Shown piece after piece: positions 13,312-23,322 of a stretch of DNA of 33,778 nt (the first letter of the stretch is position 1; each line of letters begins with the position of its first letter). The notes beneath the pieces were generated by a model. That model saw only the letters and a list, made by a program, of their open reading frames with translations, was not told where the DNA came from and searched no databases. The DNA is taken from assembly GCF_031181185.1 (NCBI RefSeq), contig NZ_JAPSKZ010000018.1, positions 1-33,778 on the forward strand. Direction: 5' to 3'. This DNA comes from Phenylobacterium sp. GTDB lineage: Bacteria > Pseudomonadota > Alphaproteobacteria > Caulobacterales > Caulobacteraceae. Position numbers and translations under genes: made by a program.

Positions 13312-15562
13312 TGATCACCGCGGTCGCCTGGTCCAGCCCCTGGGCGTAGTCGGTCAAGGCCTCGGCGGTCAGGCCGACGTAGGTGCGGGCGTCGTCGAAG
13401 CGCCGCTCTTCGATGGCCTCGCGGATGCCGGGCAGGGTCTTGGCGCCGTAGCCGGTGAAGCGGCCGGGCGCATAGATCATGTTCCGGTACCAGGGCCGGT
13501 GCGGCAGGCCCTTCTCGCGCAGCAGGCGCTGCTCCAGCGTGAGCGTGATCGCGTCGAGCCGCCTGCGCTGGGCGGGTGTCAGCGCGTCGCCCTTGGCGGC
13601 CAGGGCCCGATCGAAGGCCTCGGCGCTGGCCTTCAGCCGGACCACGGCCTGGTCCATCGGCGCGAAATCGAGGGCGGGCGAGGGGGCGAAGGCCGCGGGA
13701 TCGCCGCGCGACTGGGTCGGGTCGTCGGCCAGCTTGTAGGCGCCGGCGGCCAGCAGCTTGGCCTGGACGGCGGCCTCGTCGCGCTTGGCGGCGTCCAGCC
13801 GCTTCACCTCGTCGAGGTAGCCGGCGACGGTGTGGGCGAAGTCGCCGTAGCGCTGCACCGGACGGTCCGCGTCGGCGATGCGGATCACCAGGCGTCCGAT
13901 GGTGTCGGCCAGGGCGCCCGCATAGACGTGGCCCGGGTCGACGAACCGGCTGTGGTGCTCATAGGTGTCGTAGGCCGAGTGATAGACCCCGCCGGACTCG
14001 CCTTCGCCGCCGTAGCTGACGTTCAGGGCAGGCAGGCCCAGGTGCTGCAGGAAGGCGGAATAGTCTGAGCCCGAGCCCAGCGGGCCGATGGGCAGGTCCT
14101 TGGCGGGATCCAGCGCAATTTTTGCGACGCTCCGGGCCTGTTCGGACGCGCCCGGCGCGGTTCCGTTCACGGCGTATCGCGCGCGCAGCCGGTCGCGGAC
14201 CGAGACGCCGGTCTGCGGGTCCTTCACGTCGGCGGCGACCTGGTTGACCAGGTGCTGGAAGGCGTGGCTGCCGTCCACGTCCAGGAAGCCCCGGGCGTTG
14301 GAGTCGGAGTTGATGTAGATCACCGCCTTCTTCTTCAGCTCGGCGGCGTGCTGTTCGGCCCATTCGGTGGAGCCCAGCAGCATGGGCTCCTCGGCGTCCC
14401 AGCTGGCATAGACGATCGTGCGCTTCGGCCTCCAGCCGGCCTTCTTCAGGTCGCCAAGCGCCTTGGCCTCGCCCATCATGGCCACGTGGCCCGAGATCGG
14501 GTCGGTGGCGCCGAACACCCAGCCGTCGCGGTGGTTGCCGCGGACCACCCACTCGTCCGGCTTCTCCGAGCCCTTCAGCTTGGCGATGACGTTGTAGGCC
14601 GGCTTGGGCGTCCACTCGGACTTCACCTTCAGGCGCACCTGACCGCCGTTGCCGCCCACGTGGTAGGTGATCGGCAGGCCGCCGCGGAACGAGGCCGGCG
14701 CGACCGGGCCATCCAGGGACTTCAGCAGCACCTGGGCGTCGCCGTAGGAGATCGGCAGCGTCGGGATCTTCAGGATGGTCGGCGACTGTTCGCGCGGCGT
14801 CCGCTTCGCGTTCTTCGTCGCGCCATAGCCGATGGTCGTGGGATCGCCCGGCGCATAGGTCATGTCGGCCACGGAACCGCGCTGGAAGCCGGTGGGTGGG
14901 CGCGCGGCGCCTTTCGGATAGACGTCGTCGGCGGAATAACCGTCGTCGCGCGGGTCGGAATAGATGATGGCCCCCACCGCGCCGTGCTCCTGGGCCAGCT
15001 TGGGCTTCAGGCCGCGCCAGCCCTGGCCGTAGCGAGCGATGACGATCTTGCCCTTCACCGACACGCCCATGCGCTCCAGCGCGTCGTAGTCGGCGGGCAT
15101 GCCGTAGTTGACGTAGACCAGTGGTGCGGTGACCTCGCCGTCGCCCTGGAAGGCGACGTAGGCGGGCAGGGCGTCCTGCTGGCGGGTGCTGCTCTCGTCG
15201 CCGGGAACGGCCGGCTCGGTGAGCGTGGCCTTGAACGGCGCGCCGGGCCCGCTGACCAGCTCAAGCCCCACCTCCTGCGGCGTGGGATACAGAACCCAGA
15301 ACGTTTCGATCTTCGCGTCCCAGCCCCAGTCCTTGAACTGCTTCAAGGTCATTTCGGCGTTCGCCTTGTTGTGCGGCGCGCCCACGTGGATCGGCAGGGC
15401 GGACATGGTCTTCAGCCAGCCGCCCATCTCGGCGGGGTTCAGCTGCGCCTTGAACCGCTCTTCCAATGCGAGGTCCGGCGCAGCCTGGACGGCCGGCGCG
15501 ACGGACAGGGCTGCGACCGCGCAGGCGGCCAGCAGGCTCGTGAAACGCTGGGACGATGTCAT
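13301..15562 (-). CDS. Secreted M28 family zinc peptidase, glutamate carboxypeptidase II-like
   Basis: The 753-residue protein is a bacterial relative of glutamate carboxypeptidase II/PSMA, which releases acidic or other C-terminal residues from peptides. Residues 1-27 form a signal peptide ending AVQAA, so it acts in the periplasm or outside. A PA domain around residues 140-260 precedes the catalytic domain. Zinc-site motifs match PSMA: GNHRDGWVFGATDP with His344, WDAEEPMLLGSTEWAE with Glu391 (general base) and Glu392 (ligand), YINSDS, and YHSAYDTYE with His528. The last 170 residues resemble the transferrin-receptor-like dimerisation domain. The start has a GGGGGAG ribosome binding site. 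It overlaps gph by 11 bases and is divergent from glmU (112-base gap). The natural substrate is unknown. Confidence 0.92.
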   Translation of the reverse strand: MTSSQRFTSLLAACAVAALSVAPAVQAAPDLALEERFKAQLNPAEMGGWLKTMSALPIHVGAPHNKANAEMTLKQFKDWGWDAKIETFWVLYPTPQEVGLELVSGPGAPFKATLTEPAVPGDESSTRQQDALPAYVAFQGDGEVTAPLVYVNYGMPADYDALERMGVSVKGKIVIARYGQGWRGLKPKLAQEHGAVGAIIYSDPRDDGYSADDVYPKGAARPPTGFQRGSVADMTYAPGDPTTIGYGATKNAKRTPREQSPTILKIPTLPISYGDAQVLLKSLDGPVAPASFRGGLPITYHVGGNGGQVRLKVKSEWTPKPAYNVIAKLKGSEKPDEWVVRGNHRDGWVFGATDPISGHVAMMGEAKALGDLKKAGWRPKRTIVYASWDAEEPMLLGSTEWAEQHAAELKKKAVIYINSDSNARGFLDVDGSHAFQHLVNQVAADVKDPQTGVSVRDRLRARYAVNGTAPGASEQARSVAKIALDPAKDLPIGPLGSGSDYSAFLQHLGLPALNVSYGGEGESGGVYHSAYDTYEHHSRFVDPGHVYAGALADTIGRLVIRIADADRPVQRYGDFAHTVAGYLDEVKRLDAAKRDEAAVQAKLLAAGAYKLADDPTQSRGDPAAFAPSPALDFAPMDQAVVRLKASAEAFDRALAAKGDALTPAQRRRLDAITLTLEQRLLREKGLPHRPWYRNMIYAPGRFTGYGAKTLPGIREAIEERRFDDARTYVGLTAEALTDYAQGLDQATAVINGG

Positions 15563-15674
15563 GGAAGCTCCCCCGATGGAGGCGGGACGCTAGCCCGGTG
15601 TCGCGCCGGACCACAAGGCTTGCTAAGGCGTTTCGGCGTCCGTGACTCAGAGCCTGACCAGGAGCCTTCGCCGC

Positions 15675-17033
15675 ATGACCGCCAGAGCCGCCGTGATCCT
15701 GGCCGCCGGACAGGGCACGCGCATGAAGTCGCCGATCCCAAAGGTGCTGCACAAGGTGGGCGGGCGCAGCCACCTGGACCGCATGATCGACACCGTGCAG
15801 GCGACGGGCTGCGAGCGCATAGTCGTCGTCGTCGGCACGCATAGCCCTTCGGTGCGCGAGGCCGTGGAGAAGCGGCTGGGCGCCGCCGCCGTCGCGGTCC
15901 AGACGGAGCCGCTGGGCACGGCCCACGCCGTGCTCGCCGCCAAGGACAACCTGGCCGATTTCGACGGCGACGTGCTGATCACCTACGCCGACGCCCCGCT
16001 GCTGTCGGCCACCGACCTCGCGCCGCTGTTCGAACTGCGCGCCAAGGGCGTCGACCTGGCCATGCTGACCTTCGAGCCCGCGGACCCGCTGCTGTACGGC
16101 CGCGTGATCAAGGGCGCGGACGGCCACGTCATCCGCATCGTCGAGGCGCGCGACGCCACGCCCGAGGAGCGGGCGGTGAAGACCTGCAACGCCGGCATGA
16201 TGGCCGCCGACCGGGCCCGGCTGTTCGGCTGGCTGTCGCAGGTCGGCAACGACAACGCCAAGGGCGAATACTACCTCACCGACATTGTCGGCATCGCCGT
16301 GCACGAGGGCGGCCTGGTCCGCGCCCATTCCGCGCCCGAGACGGCGGTGATGGGCTGCGATACGCCCGCCCAGCTCGCCCAGGCCGAGGCGATCTGGCAG
16401 CAGCGCCGGCGGGCCCACTTCCTGGCCGAGGGGGTGACGATGCTGGCGCCGGAGACGGCGCACTTCTCGTGGGACACCGAGATCGAGCCCGGGGTCACGA
16501 TCGAACAGTTCGTGGTCTTCGGCCCGGGCGTGAAGGTGGAGAGCGGCGCGGTGATCCGCGCCTTCAGCCATCTGGAGGGCGCGGTGGTCCGGTCGGGCGC
16601 CCTGGTCGGCCCCTATGCCCGGCTGCGGCCCGGCGCCGACATCGGACCCGACGCCCATATCGGCAACTTCGTCGAGGTGAAGAACGTGACGGTGGGCGCG
16701 GGCGCCAAGGCCAACCACCTGTCCTACCTGGGCGACGGTTCGGTGGGCGCGGGCGCGAACATCGGGGCCGGCACGATCTTCTGCAACTACGATGGCTTCT
16801 TCAAATACCGGACCGAGGTGGGCGAGTACGCGTTCATCGGCTCGAACACCGCCCTCGTGGCGCCGGTGAAGGTGGGAGCGGGCGCCATGACCGGCTCGGG
16901 CTCGGTGATCACCCGCGACGTGCCGGACGACGCGCTCGCCCTCGAGCGCAGCACGCAAGCGGACAAGGCCGGCTGGGCCAGGGCCTTCCGCGAGAAGAAG
17001 TCGGCCGAGAAAGCAGCAGCGAAGAAGAAATGA
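15675..17033 (+). CDS. glmU: Bifunctional UDP-GlcNAc pyrophosphorylase / GlcN-1-P acetyltransferase
   Basis: Makes UDP-N-acetylglucosamine in two steps: acetylation of glucosamine-1-phosphate, then uridylyl transfer. The product feeds peptidoglycan and lipopolysaccharide. The 452-residue length is typical. The N-terminal uridyltransferase carries [30 protein letters not shown] and ITYADAPLL. The C-terminal half is a left-handed beta-helix of hexapeptide repeats with [20 protein letters not shown] and the acetyl-CoA site region [13 protein letters not shown]. The frame opens at 15642, but the ATG at 15675 gives the expected N-terminus [12 protein letters not shown] and has AGGAG ten bases upstream. 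A Lys-rich tail (AAAKKK) ends the protein. The stop overlaps rpiA as ATGA. Confidence 0.97.
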   Translation: MTARAAVILAAGQGTRMKSPIPKVLHKVGGRSHLDRMIDTVQATGCERIVVVVGTHSPSVREAVEKRLGAAAVAVQTEPLGTAHAVLAAKDNLADFDGDVLITYADAPLLSATDLAPLFELRAKGVDLAMLTFEPADPLLYGRVIKGADGHVIRIVEARDATPEERAVKTCNAGMMAADRARLFGWLSQVGNDNAKGEYYLTDIVGIAVHEGGLVRAHSAPETAVMGCDTPAQLAQAEAIWQQRRRAHFLAEGVTMLAPETAHFSWDTEIEPGVTIEQFVVFGPGVKVESGAVIRAFSHLEGAVVRSGALVGPYARLRPGADIGPDAHIGNFVEVKNVTVGAGAKANHLSYLGDGSVGAGANIGAGTIFCNYDGFFKYRTEVGEYAFIGSNTALVAPVKVGAGAMTGSGSVITRDVPDDALALERSTQADKAGWARAFREKKSAEKAAAKKK

Positions 17034-17716
17034 GCGACGCAGACGCGCAGAAGCAGGCCGTCGGCGAAGCCGCCGCGGCCCTGGTCGAGGACGGCATGGT
17101 GGTGGGGCTGGGCACCGGCTCCACGGCCGCCTGGTTCGTGAAGGCGCTGGCGGCGCGCAAGCTGGACATCGTGGGCGTGGCGACCTCGCAGGCCACCGCC
17201 GAGCTTGCCACGAGCCTGGGCATGAAGATCGCCGAGCTGGGCGAGACCCGCGAAATCGACCTGACCGTCGACGGGGCGGACGAGATCGGGCCCGGCCTGT
17301 CGCTCATCAAGGGCGGCGGCGCGGCCCTGCTGCGCGAGAAGCTCGTCTGGGAAGCTTCGAAGCGCTGCGTCGTGATCGCCGACGCCGCCAAGGTGGTGAC
17401 CACGCTCGGCAAGTTCGCCCTGCCGATCGAGGTTGTCGCCTTCGGGCACAAGACCACCTCGCTCAGGATCTGCGACGCGCTCGCCGAATGCGACATCGGC
17501 ATCGCGCCCCGCCTGCGCCTGAAGGACGGCCAGCCGGTGAGAACCGACGGCGGCAACCTTATCTATGACGCAGCCTGCGGGCGGATCGAGGAGCCGGCGG
17601 CGCTCGCCGCGGCGCTGAAGAGCGTCACCGGGGTCGTGGACCACGGCCTGTTCCTCGACCTGGCCGACCAGGCCTTGATCGGCGGGCCCGACGGCGTACG
17701 CACGCTCGAGCCCTGA
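17030..17716 (+). CDS. rpiA: Ribose-5-phosphate isomerase A
   Basis: Interconverts ribose-5-phosphate and ribulose-5-phosphate in the pentose phosphate pathway. The 228-residue protein has the RpiA signature regions: [17 protein letters not shown] for phosphate binding, [12 protein letters not shown] with the catalytic Asp residues, [12 protein letters not shown] with the Glu/Lys pair, and TDGGNLIYD near the C-terminus. ATG 17030 overlaps the glmU stop (ATGA), which implies translational coupling and sets the start. The next gene, gor, begins 17 bases downstream. The grouping fits sugar-phosphate and NADPH metabolism but is also common housekeeping clustering in this group of bacteria. Confidence 0.96.
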   Translation: MSDADAQKQAVGEAAAALVEDGMVVGLGTGSTAAWFVKALAARKLDIVGVATSQATAELATSLGMKIAELGETREIDLTVDGADEIGPGLSLIKGGGAALLREKLVWEASKRCVVIADAAKVVTTLGKFALPIEVVAFGHKTTSLRICDALAECDIGIAPRLRLKDGQPVRTDGGNLIYDAACGRIEEPAALAAALKSVTGVVDHGLFLDLADQALIGGPDGVRTLEP

Positions 17717-17733
17717 AGCGAAGGAACTCCGAC

Positions 17734-19122
17734 TTGGCGGGATACGACTACGACCTCTTCGTGATCGGCGCGGGCTCGGGCGGTGTGCGCGCCGCGCGCG
17801 TGGCGGCGCTTTCGGGCGCACGGGTGCTGGTGGCCGAGGAGCACCGCGTCGGCGGCACCTGCGTTATCCGCGGCTGCGTGCCGAAGAAGTTCATGGTCTA
17901 CGCCTCGGAGTTCGCCCACGGCTTCAAGCTGGCCGAAGGCTACGGCTGGAGCGTGGAGAACGCCCGCTTCGACTGGCCCACGTTCCTGCGCGAAAAGGAC
18001 AAGGAGATCGGCCGTCTGTCGGGCATCTATGTCCGCAACCTGCAGAACGCCGGCGCCGAGCTCGTGCACGGCAAGGCGCGGCTCGTGGACCGTCACACCG
18101 TCGAGGTGGAGGGCCGCGGGCGGGTCACCGCCGAGAAGATCCTGATCGCCACGGGCGGGCGGCCCTGGATGCCCAAGGACCTGGCCGGGATCGAGCACGC
18201 CATCACCTCCAACGAGGCGTTCCACATCGAGCAACTGCCGAAGCGGATCGTCATCGCCGGCGGGGGCTACATCGCCGTCGAGTTCGCCTGCATCTTCAAC
18301 GGCCTGGGCGTGGACACGACCCTGGTGCATCGCGGCCCGAACATCCTGCGCGGCTTCGACGACGACGTGCGCTCGCACGTGGCCGAGGAGATGGAGAAGC
18401 GCGGCATCAAGGTGCTCCTGGGCACCCAGCACGCGGCCATCGAGAAGACGCCGACCGGGCTGGTCAGCCGCCTGACCAACGGCATGTCGCCGTGCGAGAG
18501 CGACCTGGTGCTCTTCGCGCTGGGCCGCGAACCCTATGTCGAAGGTCTCGGCCTCGAAGCCGCGGGCGTCGAGCTGGACGAGCGCGGCGCTGTGAAGGTG
18601 GACGACTACTCCCGCACCAACGTCGACAACATCTGGGCCGTGGGCGACGTCACGGACCGCATCAACCTGACGCCGGTCGCGATCCGCGAGGGCCACGCCT
18701 TCGCCGACACCGAGTTCAACAAGCGGCCGACGCGCTTCGACCACGAGATGGTGGCCTCGGCGGTGTTCTCGCAGCCGCCGATCGGTTCGGTGGGCCTGTC
18801 CGAGGCGGAGGCGCGGCACACCCACGGCGGCAAGGTGGACATCTACCTCTCGCGCTTCCGGCCGATGAAATACACCTTCGTCGGCCTGGACGAGCGGTGC
18901 CTGATTAAGCTGGTGGTGGAGCAGGGGAGCGAGAAAATCTTGGGCTGCCATGTCGTCAGTCCCGACGCGCCCGAGATCATCCAGATGGCCGCGATCGCGC
19001 TGAAGATGGGCGTAACCAAGCCGCAGTGGGACTCCACCTGCGCCGTGCACCCGACGCTGGCCGAGGAGCTGGTGACGATGCGCGAGAAGCACACGCCGCC
19101 GGCGCTGGGCCAGGTCGCTTGA
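17734..19122 (+). CDS. gor: Glutathione-disulfide reductase
   Basis: FAD enzyme that regenerates glutathione from GSSG with NADPH. It is 462 residues with the usual architecture: FAD motif DYDLFVIGAGSGGVRAARVA; redox-active disulfide Cys43/Cys48 in GGTCVIRGCVPKK; NAD(P)-binding IVIAGGGYIAVEFA; VGDVTDRINLTPVAIREG; and the C-terminal catalytic His439 in CAVHPTLAEELV. The CVIRGC form of the disulfide motif and the HPT stretch favour glutathione reductase over dihydrolipoamide dehydrogenase or mercuric reductase. The start appears to be TTG at 17734, with AAGGA nine bases upstream; no in-frame ATG lies near that would keep the FAD motif. The stop overlaps the start of the next gene (TTGA). Confidence 0.93.
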   Translation: MAGYDYDLFVIGAGSGGVRAARVAALSGARVLVAEEHRVGGTCVIRGCVPKKFMVYASEFAHGFKLAEGYGWSVENARFDWPTFLREKDKEIGRLSGIYVRNLQNAGAELVHGKARLVDRHTVEVEGRGRVTAEKILIATGGRPWMPKDLAGIEHAITSNEAFHIEQLPKRIVIAGGGYIAVEFACIFNGLGVDTTLVHRGPNILRGFDDDVRSHVAEEMEKRGIKVLLGTQHAAIEKTPTGLVSRLTNGMSPCESDLVLFALGREPYVEGLGLEAAGVELDERGAVKVDDYSRTNVDNIWAVGDVTDRINLTPVAIREGHAFADTEFNKRPTRFDHEMVASAVFSQPPIGSVGLSEAEARHTHGGKVDIYLSRFRPMKYTFVGLDERCLIKLVVEQGSEKILGCHVVSPDAPEIIQMAAIALKMGVTKPQWDSTCAVHPTLAEELVTMREKHTPPALGQVA

Positions 19123-20393
19123 TCCTGCGTCACCAAGACGGATCGCGGCCTGTCCCTCGAAGCGCGTCCGGCCGACTGGAGGCCTGGTGCGGCTGGGTGA
19201 TGATCGGCGCCGCGGTGTTGGCGATCCCGATCGCCTGGCTGGGCCCGCTGGCGTTCGCGCCGCTGATGGGCCTCGCGGGGCTCTTGTGCCTGCCGGCGCT
19301 GCGGCTGGAGGACGAGGACCGGCCGGTCGCGGTGATGCTGTTTGCAGGGCTCGTCTGGGCCGGCATGGCCGCCTCGTGGAGCCCGCATCGGCCTGACGAG
19401 CTGGAGGACAGCATCGCCCTGAAGCTCGCGCTGCAACTGCCGCTCTACTGGGCCGCCTGGTGCGGCGCGCGCCGCGCCGATCCCTTTCTGCGCCGGCGTG
19501 CGCTGAGTATCCTCGCCTGGGGGCTGGCGGCCGTGGGCGCGGTCATGGTGGTCGAGGCGCTCACCGGCGGCGCGGTCTATCAGGCCATCCGGGCGGCGAT
19601 CGGCGATCCCGCCAGGCCGGACCTGGCGCGCAAGAACCTGGCCCAGGCGAGCTTCGGCATGGCGCTGCTGTGGCCGGTGGTCGCGGCGGGCGGCATGCGC
19701 GCGGGCCAGCCGTGGTGGCTGGCCGCACCCATGGCGATCGGCGCGGGCCTGCTGGCCTTCCTGTTCCTGTCCGACGCTCCCGTGCTGGCGGTGGGCCTGA
19801 GCGTGTTCGTGGGCGTGGTCGTGCTCAATCTGCCGCGATCGGGCCCGAAGGCGCTGGCGCTCGCCGCGGCGGCCTTCTTCCTGCTGACCCCGGCCGCCCT
19901 GCTGGGCCTGCGCAGCCTGCTGCGCGCCCTGCAGATGACGATCACGCCGCCGGACTCCTGGGCCCAGCGGCTGGGCTACTGGAGCCATTCGCTGGACGCC
20001 ATCGCCGTCCACCCGATCCGCGGCTGGGGCCTGGACGCGAGCCGCGCCTTCAGCCCCGAGATCATCCTGCACCCGCACAACGGCGCCCTTCAGGTCTGGC
20101 TGGAGCTGGGCGTCCCGGGCGCGGTCTGCGCGGCGCTCTTCTGGGCCTTCCTGCTGCGGCGGCTGAGCCGCGAGCGCGCGGACCTCGCCGCCACCGCGGC
20201 CTGCGCCTCGGCGGCGGTCTATCTGCTGTTCGGAGCCATCAACTTCGGGATCTGGCAGGAGTGGTGGCTGGGCCTCGGCGCGCTGGCCTGCGTGATCGTC
20301 GGCCTGATGAGCGGGGAGAATCCTGCCCCGCAGACCGGTGAAATTCGCCGCACCGCAGCAAAAACGTCGACCGCGGCGGCCTTCTCGGGGTAG
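19119..20393 (+). CDS. O-antigen ligase-like (Wzy_C/WaaL family) membrane protein
   Basis: Polytopic inner-membrane protein of about 424 residues with roughly ten or more hydrophobic segments. The periplasmic-loop signature [20 protein letters not shown], then [17 protein letters not shown], matches the Wzy_C domain of O-antigen ligases and polymerases, which join or polymerise lipid-linked sugar chains. The start is uncertain. I chose TTG 19119, which overlaps the gor stop as TTGA and gives [12 protein letters not shown]; the frame is open further upstream inside gor, but that part is Arg/Gly-rich noise. After the last membrane segment comes a short polar tail (residues ~400-424). Ligase versus polymerase, and the glycan involved, cannot be decided; the glycosyltransferase patch is about 7 kb away. 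Confidence 0.8.
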   Translation: MILRHQDGSRPVPRSASGRLEAWCGWVMIGAAVLAIPIAWLGPLAFAPLMGLAGLLCLPALRLEDEDRPVAVMLFAGLVWAGMAASWSPHRPDELEDSIALKLALQLPLYWAAWCGARRADPFLRRRALSILAWGLAAVGAVMVVEALTGGAVYQAIRAAIGDPARPDLARKNLAQASFGMALLWPVVAAGGMRAGQPWWLAAPMAIGAGLLAFLFLSDAPVLAVGLSVFVGVVVLNLPRSGPKALALAAAAFFLLTPAALLGLRSLLRALQMTITPPDSWAQRLGYWSHSLDAIAVHPIRGWGLDASRAFSPEIILHPHNGALQVWLELGVPGAVCAALFWAFLLRRLSRERADLAATAACASAAVYLLFGAINFGIWQEWWLGLGALACVIVGLMSGENPAPQTGEIRRTAAKTSTAAAFSG

Positions 20394-20452
20394 AAGCCCG
20401 CTTCCGCCGCGGGGGCCGGAACCCCACGTATTGCGGCGCGGAGTATGGAGCG

Positions 20453-21838
20453 ATGACCGAACACTGGACGCCTGCATCCTGGAGAGGGAAACCCGCCAAG
20501 CACGTGCCGACCGACTATCCGGATCCGGCCGCGCTTTCGCAGGTGGAACAGACCCTTCGCAAGATGCCGCCGCTGGTGTTTGCGGGCGAGGCGCGCCGTC
20601 TGAAGAGCCTGCTGGGCGAGGTGTCGGAAGGCCGCGCGTTCCTTCTGCAGGGCGGCGACTGCGCCGAGAGCTTCAAGGAATTCCACGCGGACAACATCCG
20701 CGACCTGTTCCGCCTGATCCTGCAGATGGCGGTCGTGCTGACCTTCGCGGGCGGCAAGCCGGTGGTGAAGGTCGGCCGCATGGCCGGCCAGTTCGGCAAG
20801 CCCCGCTCGTCCCCGGTGGAGAAGATCGGGGACGTGGAGCTGCCCAGCTACCGTGGCGACAACATCAACGGCATGGAGTTCACGCCCGAGGCGCGGATCC
20901 CCGATCCGCAGCGGCTGATCCAGGCCTATGGCCAGTCGTCGGCGACCCTGAACCTGCTGCGCGCCTTCGCGGGCGGCGGCTATGCCGACCTCTACAACAT
21001 CCACCGGTGGACCCTGGGCTTCGTCAACGACAGCCCGCAGGGCGCGCGCTACCGCGAATTGTCGGAGAAGATCTCGGAGTCGCTGACCTTCATGGCGGCG
21101 ATCGGAGTCACGCCCGAGACCCATCCCGAGATGCACCGGGTGGAGTTCTTCACCAGCCACGAGGGCCTGCTGCTGGGCTACGAGGAAGCCATGACCCGGG
21201 TCGATAGCACCTCGGGCGAGTGGTACGACACCTCGGCCCACCTGCTGTGGATCGGCGAGCGCACGCGCCAGCTTGACCACGCGCACGTCGAGTTCTTCCG
21301 CGGCATCAAGAACCCCATCGGCCTGAAGGTCGGCCCGACCCTGGAGCCGGACGAGCTGCTGCGCCTGATCGACGTTCTGAATCCGAAGAACGAGGCGGGC
21401 CGGCTGACGCTCTACGGCCGCTTCGGCTACGACAAGATCGAGGACCGGCTGCCGCGCCTGCTGCGGGCCACCAAGGCCAGCGGCCGCAACGTGGTCTGGG
21501 CGATCGATCCGATGCACGGCAACACCCTGACGGCGAACTCCGGCTACAAGACCCGCCCGTTCGACCGGATCCTGTCGGAGGTCCGCAGCTTCATCGACAC
21601 CTGCAAGGCCGAAGGGGTCCACCCCGGCGGCGTGCACCTGGAGATGACCGGCCAGAACGTCACCGAATGCCTGGGCGGCGCCCGCGCGCTGACCGAGGGC
21701 GACCTGGCCGACCGCTACCACACGCACTGCGACCCGCGCCTGAACGGTGAGCAGGCGCTGGAGCTGGCCTTCCTGGTGGCCGAGAAGCTGAAGGAAGACC
21801 GGGTGGACCTGTCTAAGCGGGCGGCGGTCAACATCTGA
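20453..21838 (+). CDS. 3-deoxy-7-phosphoheptulonate synthase, class II
   Basis: Catalyses the first shikimate-pathway step, joining phosphoenolpyruvate and erythrose-4-phosphate into DAHP for aromatic amino acids. The 461-residue protein is the class II (plant/Mycobacterium type) enzyme, unrelated in length to E. coli AroFGH. Visible signatures are [20 protein letters not shown] with metal ligand Cys70, [24 protein letters not shown] with the metal His, [15 protein letters not shown] with the metal Glu, and HTHCDPRLN with the metal Asp. All four metal ligands are present. ATG 20453 has a GGAG four bases upstream in the 59-base gap after the ligase-like gene. A small hairpin lies after the stop. 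No leader peptide for attenuation was apparent. Confidence 0.96.
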   Translation: MTEHWTPASWRGKPAKHVPTDYPDPAALSQVEQTLRKMPPLVFAGEARRLKSLLGEVSEGRAFLLQGGDCAESFKEFHADNIRDLFRLILQMAVVLTFAGGKPVVKVGRMAGQFGKPRSSPVEKIGDVELPSYRGDNINGMEFTPEARIPDPQRLIQAYGQSSATLNLLRAFAGGGYADLYNIHRWTLGFVNDSPQGARYRELSEKISESLTFMAAIGVTPETHPEMHRVEFFTSHEGLLLGYEEAMTRVDSTSGEWYDTSAHLLWIGERTRQLDHAHVEFFRGIKNPIGLKVGPTLEPDELLRLIDVLNPKNEAGRLTLYGRFGYDKIEDRLPRLLRATKASGRNVVWAIDPMHGNTLTANSGYKTRPFDRILSEVRSFIDTCKAEGVHPGGVHLEMTGQNVTECLGGARALTEGDLADRYHTHCDPRLNGEQALELAFLVAEKLKEDRVDLSKRAAVNI

Positions 21839-21842
21839 CCGC

Positions 21843-21860
21843 CGTGGCCTTGCGGCCACG
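21843..21860 (+). other. Short hairpin after the DAHP synthase gene
   Basis: Perfect 7-base stem CGTGGCC (21843-21849) and GGCCACG (21854-21860) with loop TTGC, starting 5 bases after the stop. Only CTTCA follows, so there is no real T-run. It may be a weak terminator or an mRNA 3' end structure. Confidence 0.45.
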
Positions 21861-21882
21861 CTTCAGCACAGACGATCGACGG

Positions 21883-21924
21883 GACTGCCGCCGCCCTTGT
21901 CCAGCCGGGCTGGGCGGCGCAGTC
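21883..21924 (+). promoter_or_regulatory. Long hairpin in the leader of the MATE transporter gene
   Basis: GACTGCCGCCGCCC (21883-21896) pairs with GGGCGGCGCAGTC (21912-21924), leaving one bulged C and a 15-base loop; the loop itself can form CCAGCC/GGCTGG as an alternative fold. CCTCTTTG follows at 21931. The structure ends 32 bases before the MATE ATG. It could be a terminator of the upstream gene or a leader that controls MATE expression by alternative pairing. Confidence 0.5.
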
Positions 21925-21956
21925 TCCGCGCCTCTTTGAAAACCGGAACCAACGTC

Positions 21957-23312
21957 ATGGACCGCGCCGCGGCCCAGAATCCCTCGCTCGTGCGCGCCGA
22001 CCTGAACCAGCTGCTGAAGCTGTCGGGGCCGGTCGTGCTGTCGCGCCTGGGGATCATGACCATGGGCCTCACCGACGCGGTGGTGGTTGGCCGGTTCTCG
22101 GCGCGCGAGCTGGGCTACCACGCCCTGGGCTGGGCCCCGACCAGCGTGATCCTGACCGCGCTGGTGGGTCTCCTCGTGGGCGTGCAGGTGATGACCGCGC
22201 GGGCCATCGGCGAGGGCCGGCGCGAGCGCACGGGGGCTGTGCTGCGTCGCGGGCTCACCTACAGCTTCTGGCTGGGGATCGCCTCGACGATCTTTCTGGC
22301 GCTCGTGGGCCCCCCGTTCCTGCACGTTATCGGCCTTGAGTCGGACCTGGCGGACGGCGCCACCCGGGCGCTCCTGGTGTTCTCGCTGTCGCTGACGCCC
22401 TATGCGGTCAGCGTCGCCGCCACGTTCTGGCTCGAAGGGCTGTCTCGGCCGGGACCGGCGGCGGTGGCCATGTGGGCGGCCAATGTCGTCAATCTGGCCC
22501 TCGTCCTGCTGTTCGTGCCCGGGACCTTCGGCCTGCCGGCGATGGGCGCGGTGGGTGCGGCCTGGGGCACCTTCGGGGCGCGGATGTTCCTCGCGCTGGC
22601 GACGCTGGCCTTCATCTTCCTCTTGCCGGAGGCGAGGGCGCTCGGCGTCTTCCGCAAGCCCGAGCGCGATCGTCCGGCCGAGGCCGAGCAGCGCCGCATC
22701 GGCTATGGCGCGGGTCTTTCGAACTTCCTGGAGGTCTCGGCCTTCGCCAGCATGAACGTCATCGCCGGCTGGATCGGCGGCCTGGCCGTGGCCGCCTGGG
22801 CCATCGTGCTGAACGTGGCCGCCATCGTCTTCATGGTTCCGCTAGGCCTCGCGACCGGCGCCGCGGTGCTGGTCGGCACGGCCTACGGCGCGCGAGACCG
22901 CGCGGGCGTTGCGCGCGCCGGGGTGGTCTCGTTCGGCGTGACGGCGGTGTTCGGCCTGATCGTGTCGCTGGCGATCTGGCCTGCCGCCGACCTGATCAGC
23001 CACGGCTACACCAAGGACGCCGCGACCATCGCGATGGCGGCGCCGGCGCTGGCGCTGTCGTGCCTGTTCTTCTTCCCCGACGCTCTGCAGGTGGTCGCCG
23101 CCCAGGCGCTGCGCGCGCGCGGCGACGTCTGGCTGCCGACCTACACCCACCTGGCCAGCTACATCGCCATCATGATGCCGCTGGCGTACTGGCTGGCGAT
23201 CCCGATGAGGCTGGGCATCAACGGCATCGTCTGGGCGGTGATCGTGGCGAGCTTCGTCTCGTGCGCCCTGTTGCTGGGCCGGTTCTGGATGCTCAGCCGC
23301 AGGGGGCTCTAG
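21957..23312 (+). CDS. MATE family efflux transporter
   Basis: Inner-membrane cation/drug antiporter of the NorM/DinF type, about 451 residues with twelve predicted membrane segments in two six-helix halves. The first half begins LLKLSGPVVLSRLGIMTMGL followed by TDAVVVGRFSARELGYHALG, which is a typical MATE N-terminal signature. The second half starts near SNFLEVSAFASMNVIAGWIG. The frame is open from 21897, within the hairpin, but ATG 21957 gives the expected N-terminus MDRAAAQNPSLVRADL. The ribosome binding site is poor (CGGAA). Substrates for MATE proteins cannot be read from sequence. It ends 10 bases from the convergent DUF429-like gene. Confidence 0.92.
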   Translation: MDRAAAQNPSLVRADLNQLLKLSGPVVLSRLGIMTMGLTDAVVVGRFSARELGYHALGWAPTSVILTALVGLLVGVQVMTARAIGEGRRERTGAVLRRGLTYSFWLGIASTIFLALVGPPFLHVIGLESDLADGATRALLVFSLSLTPYAVSVAATFWLEGLSRPGPAAVAMWAANVVNLALVLLFVPGTFGLPAMGAVGAAWGTFGARMFLALATLAFIFLLPEARALGVFRKPERDRPAEAEQRRIGYGAGLSNFLEVSAFASMNVIAGWIGGLAVAAWAIVLNVAAIVFMVPLGLATGAAVLVGTAYGARDRAGVARAGVVSFGVTAVFGLIVSLAIWPAADLISHGYTKDAATIAMAAPALALSCLFFFPDALQVVAAQALRARGDVWLPTYTHLASYIAIMMPLAYWLAIPMRLGINGIVWAVIVASFVSCALLLGRFWMLSRRGL

Positions 23313-23322
23313 GCGGGCTGCT

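Noticed and set aside
15261-16958. A 565-codon minus-strand frame opposite glmU, extending into the peptidase start.
   Set aside because: Shadow frame: His/Arg/Gly-rich, no motifs, opposite a gene with unambiguous GlmU features.
20219-21859. A 546-codon minus-strand frame opposite the DAHP synthase gene.
   Set aside because: The plus strand carries all four metal-ligand motifs of class II DAHP synthase; the opposite frame has low-complexity Arg/Gln/Val composition.
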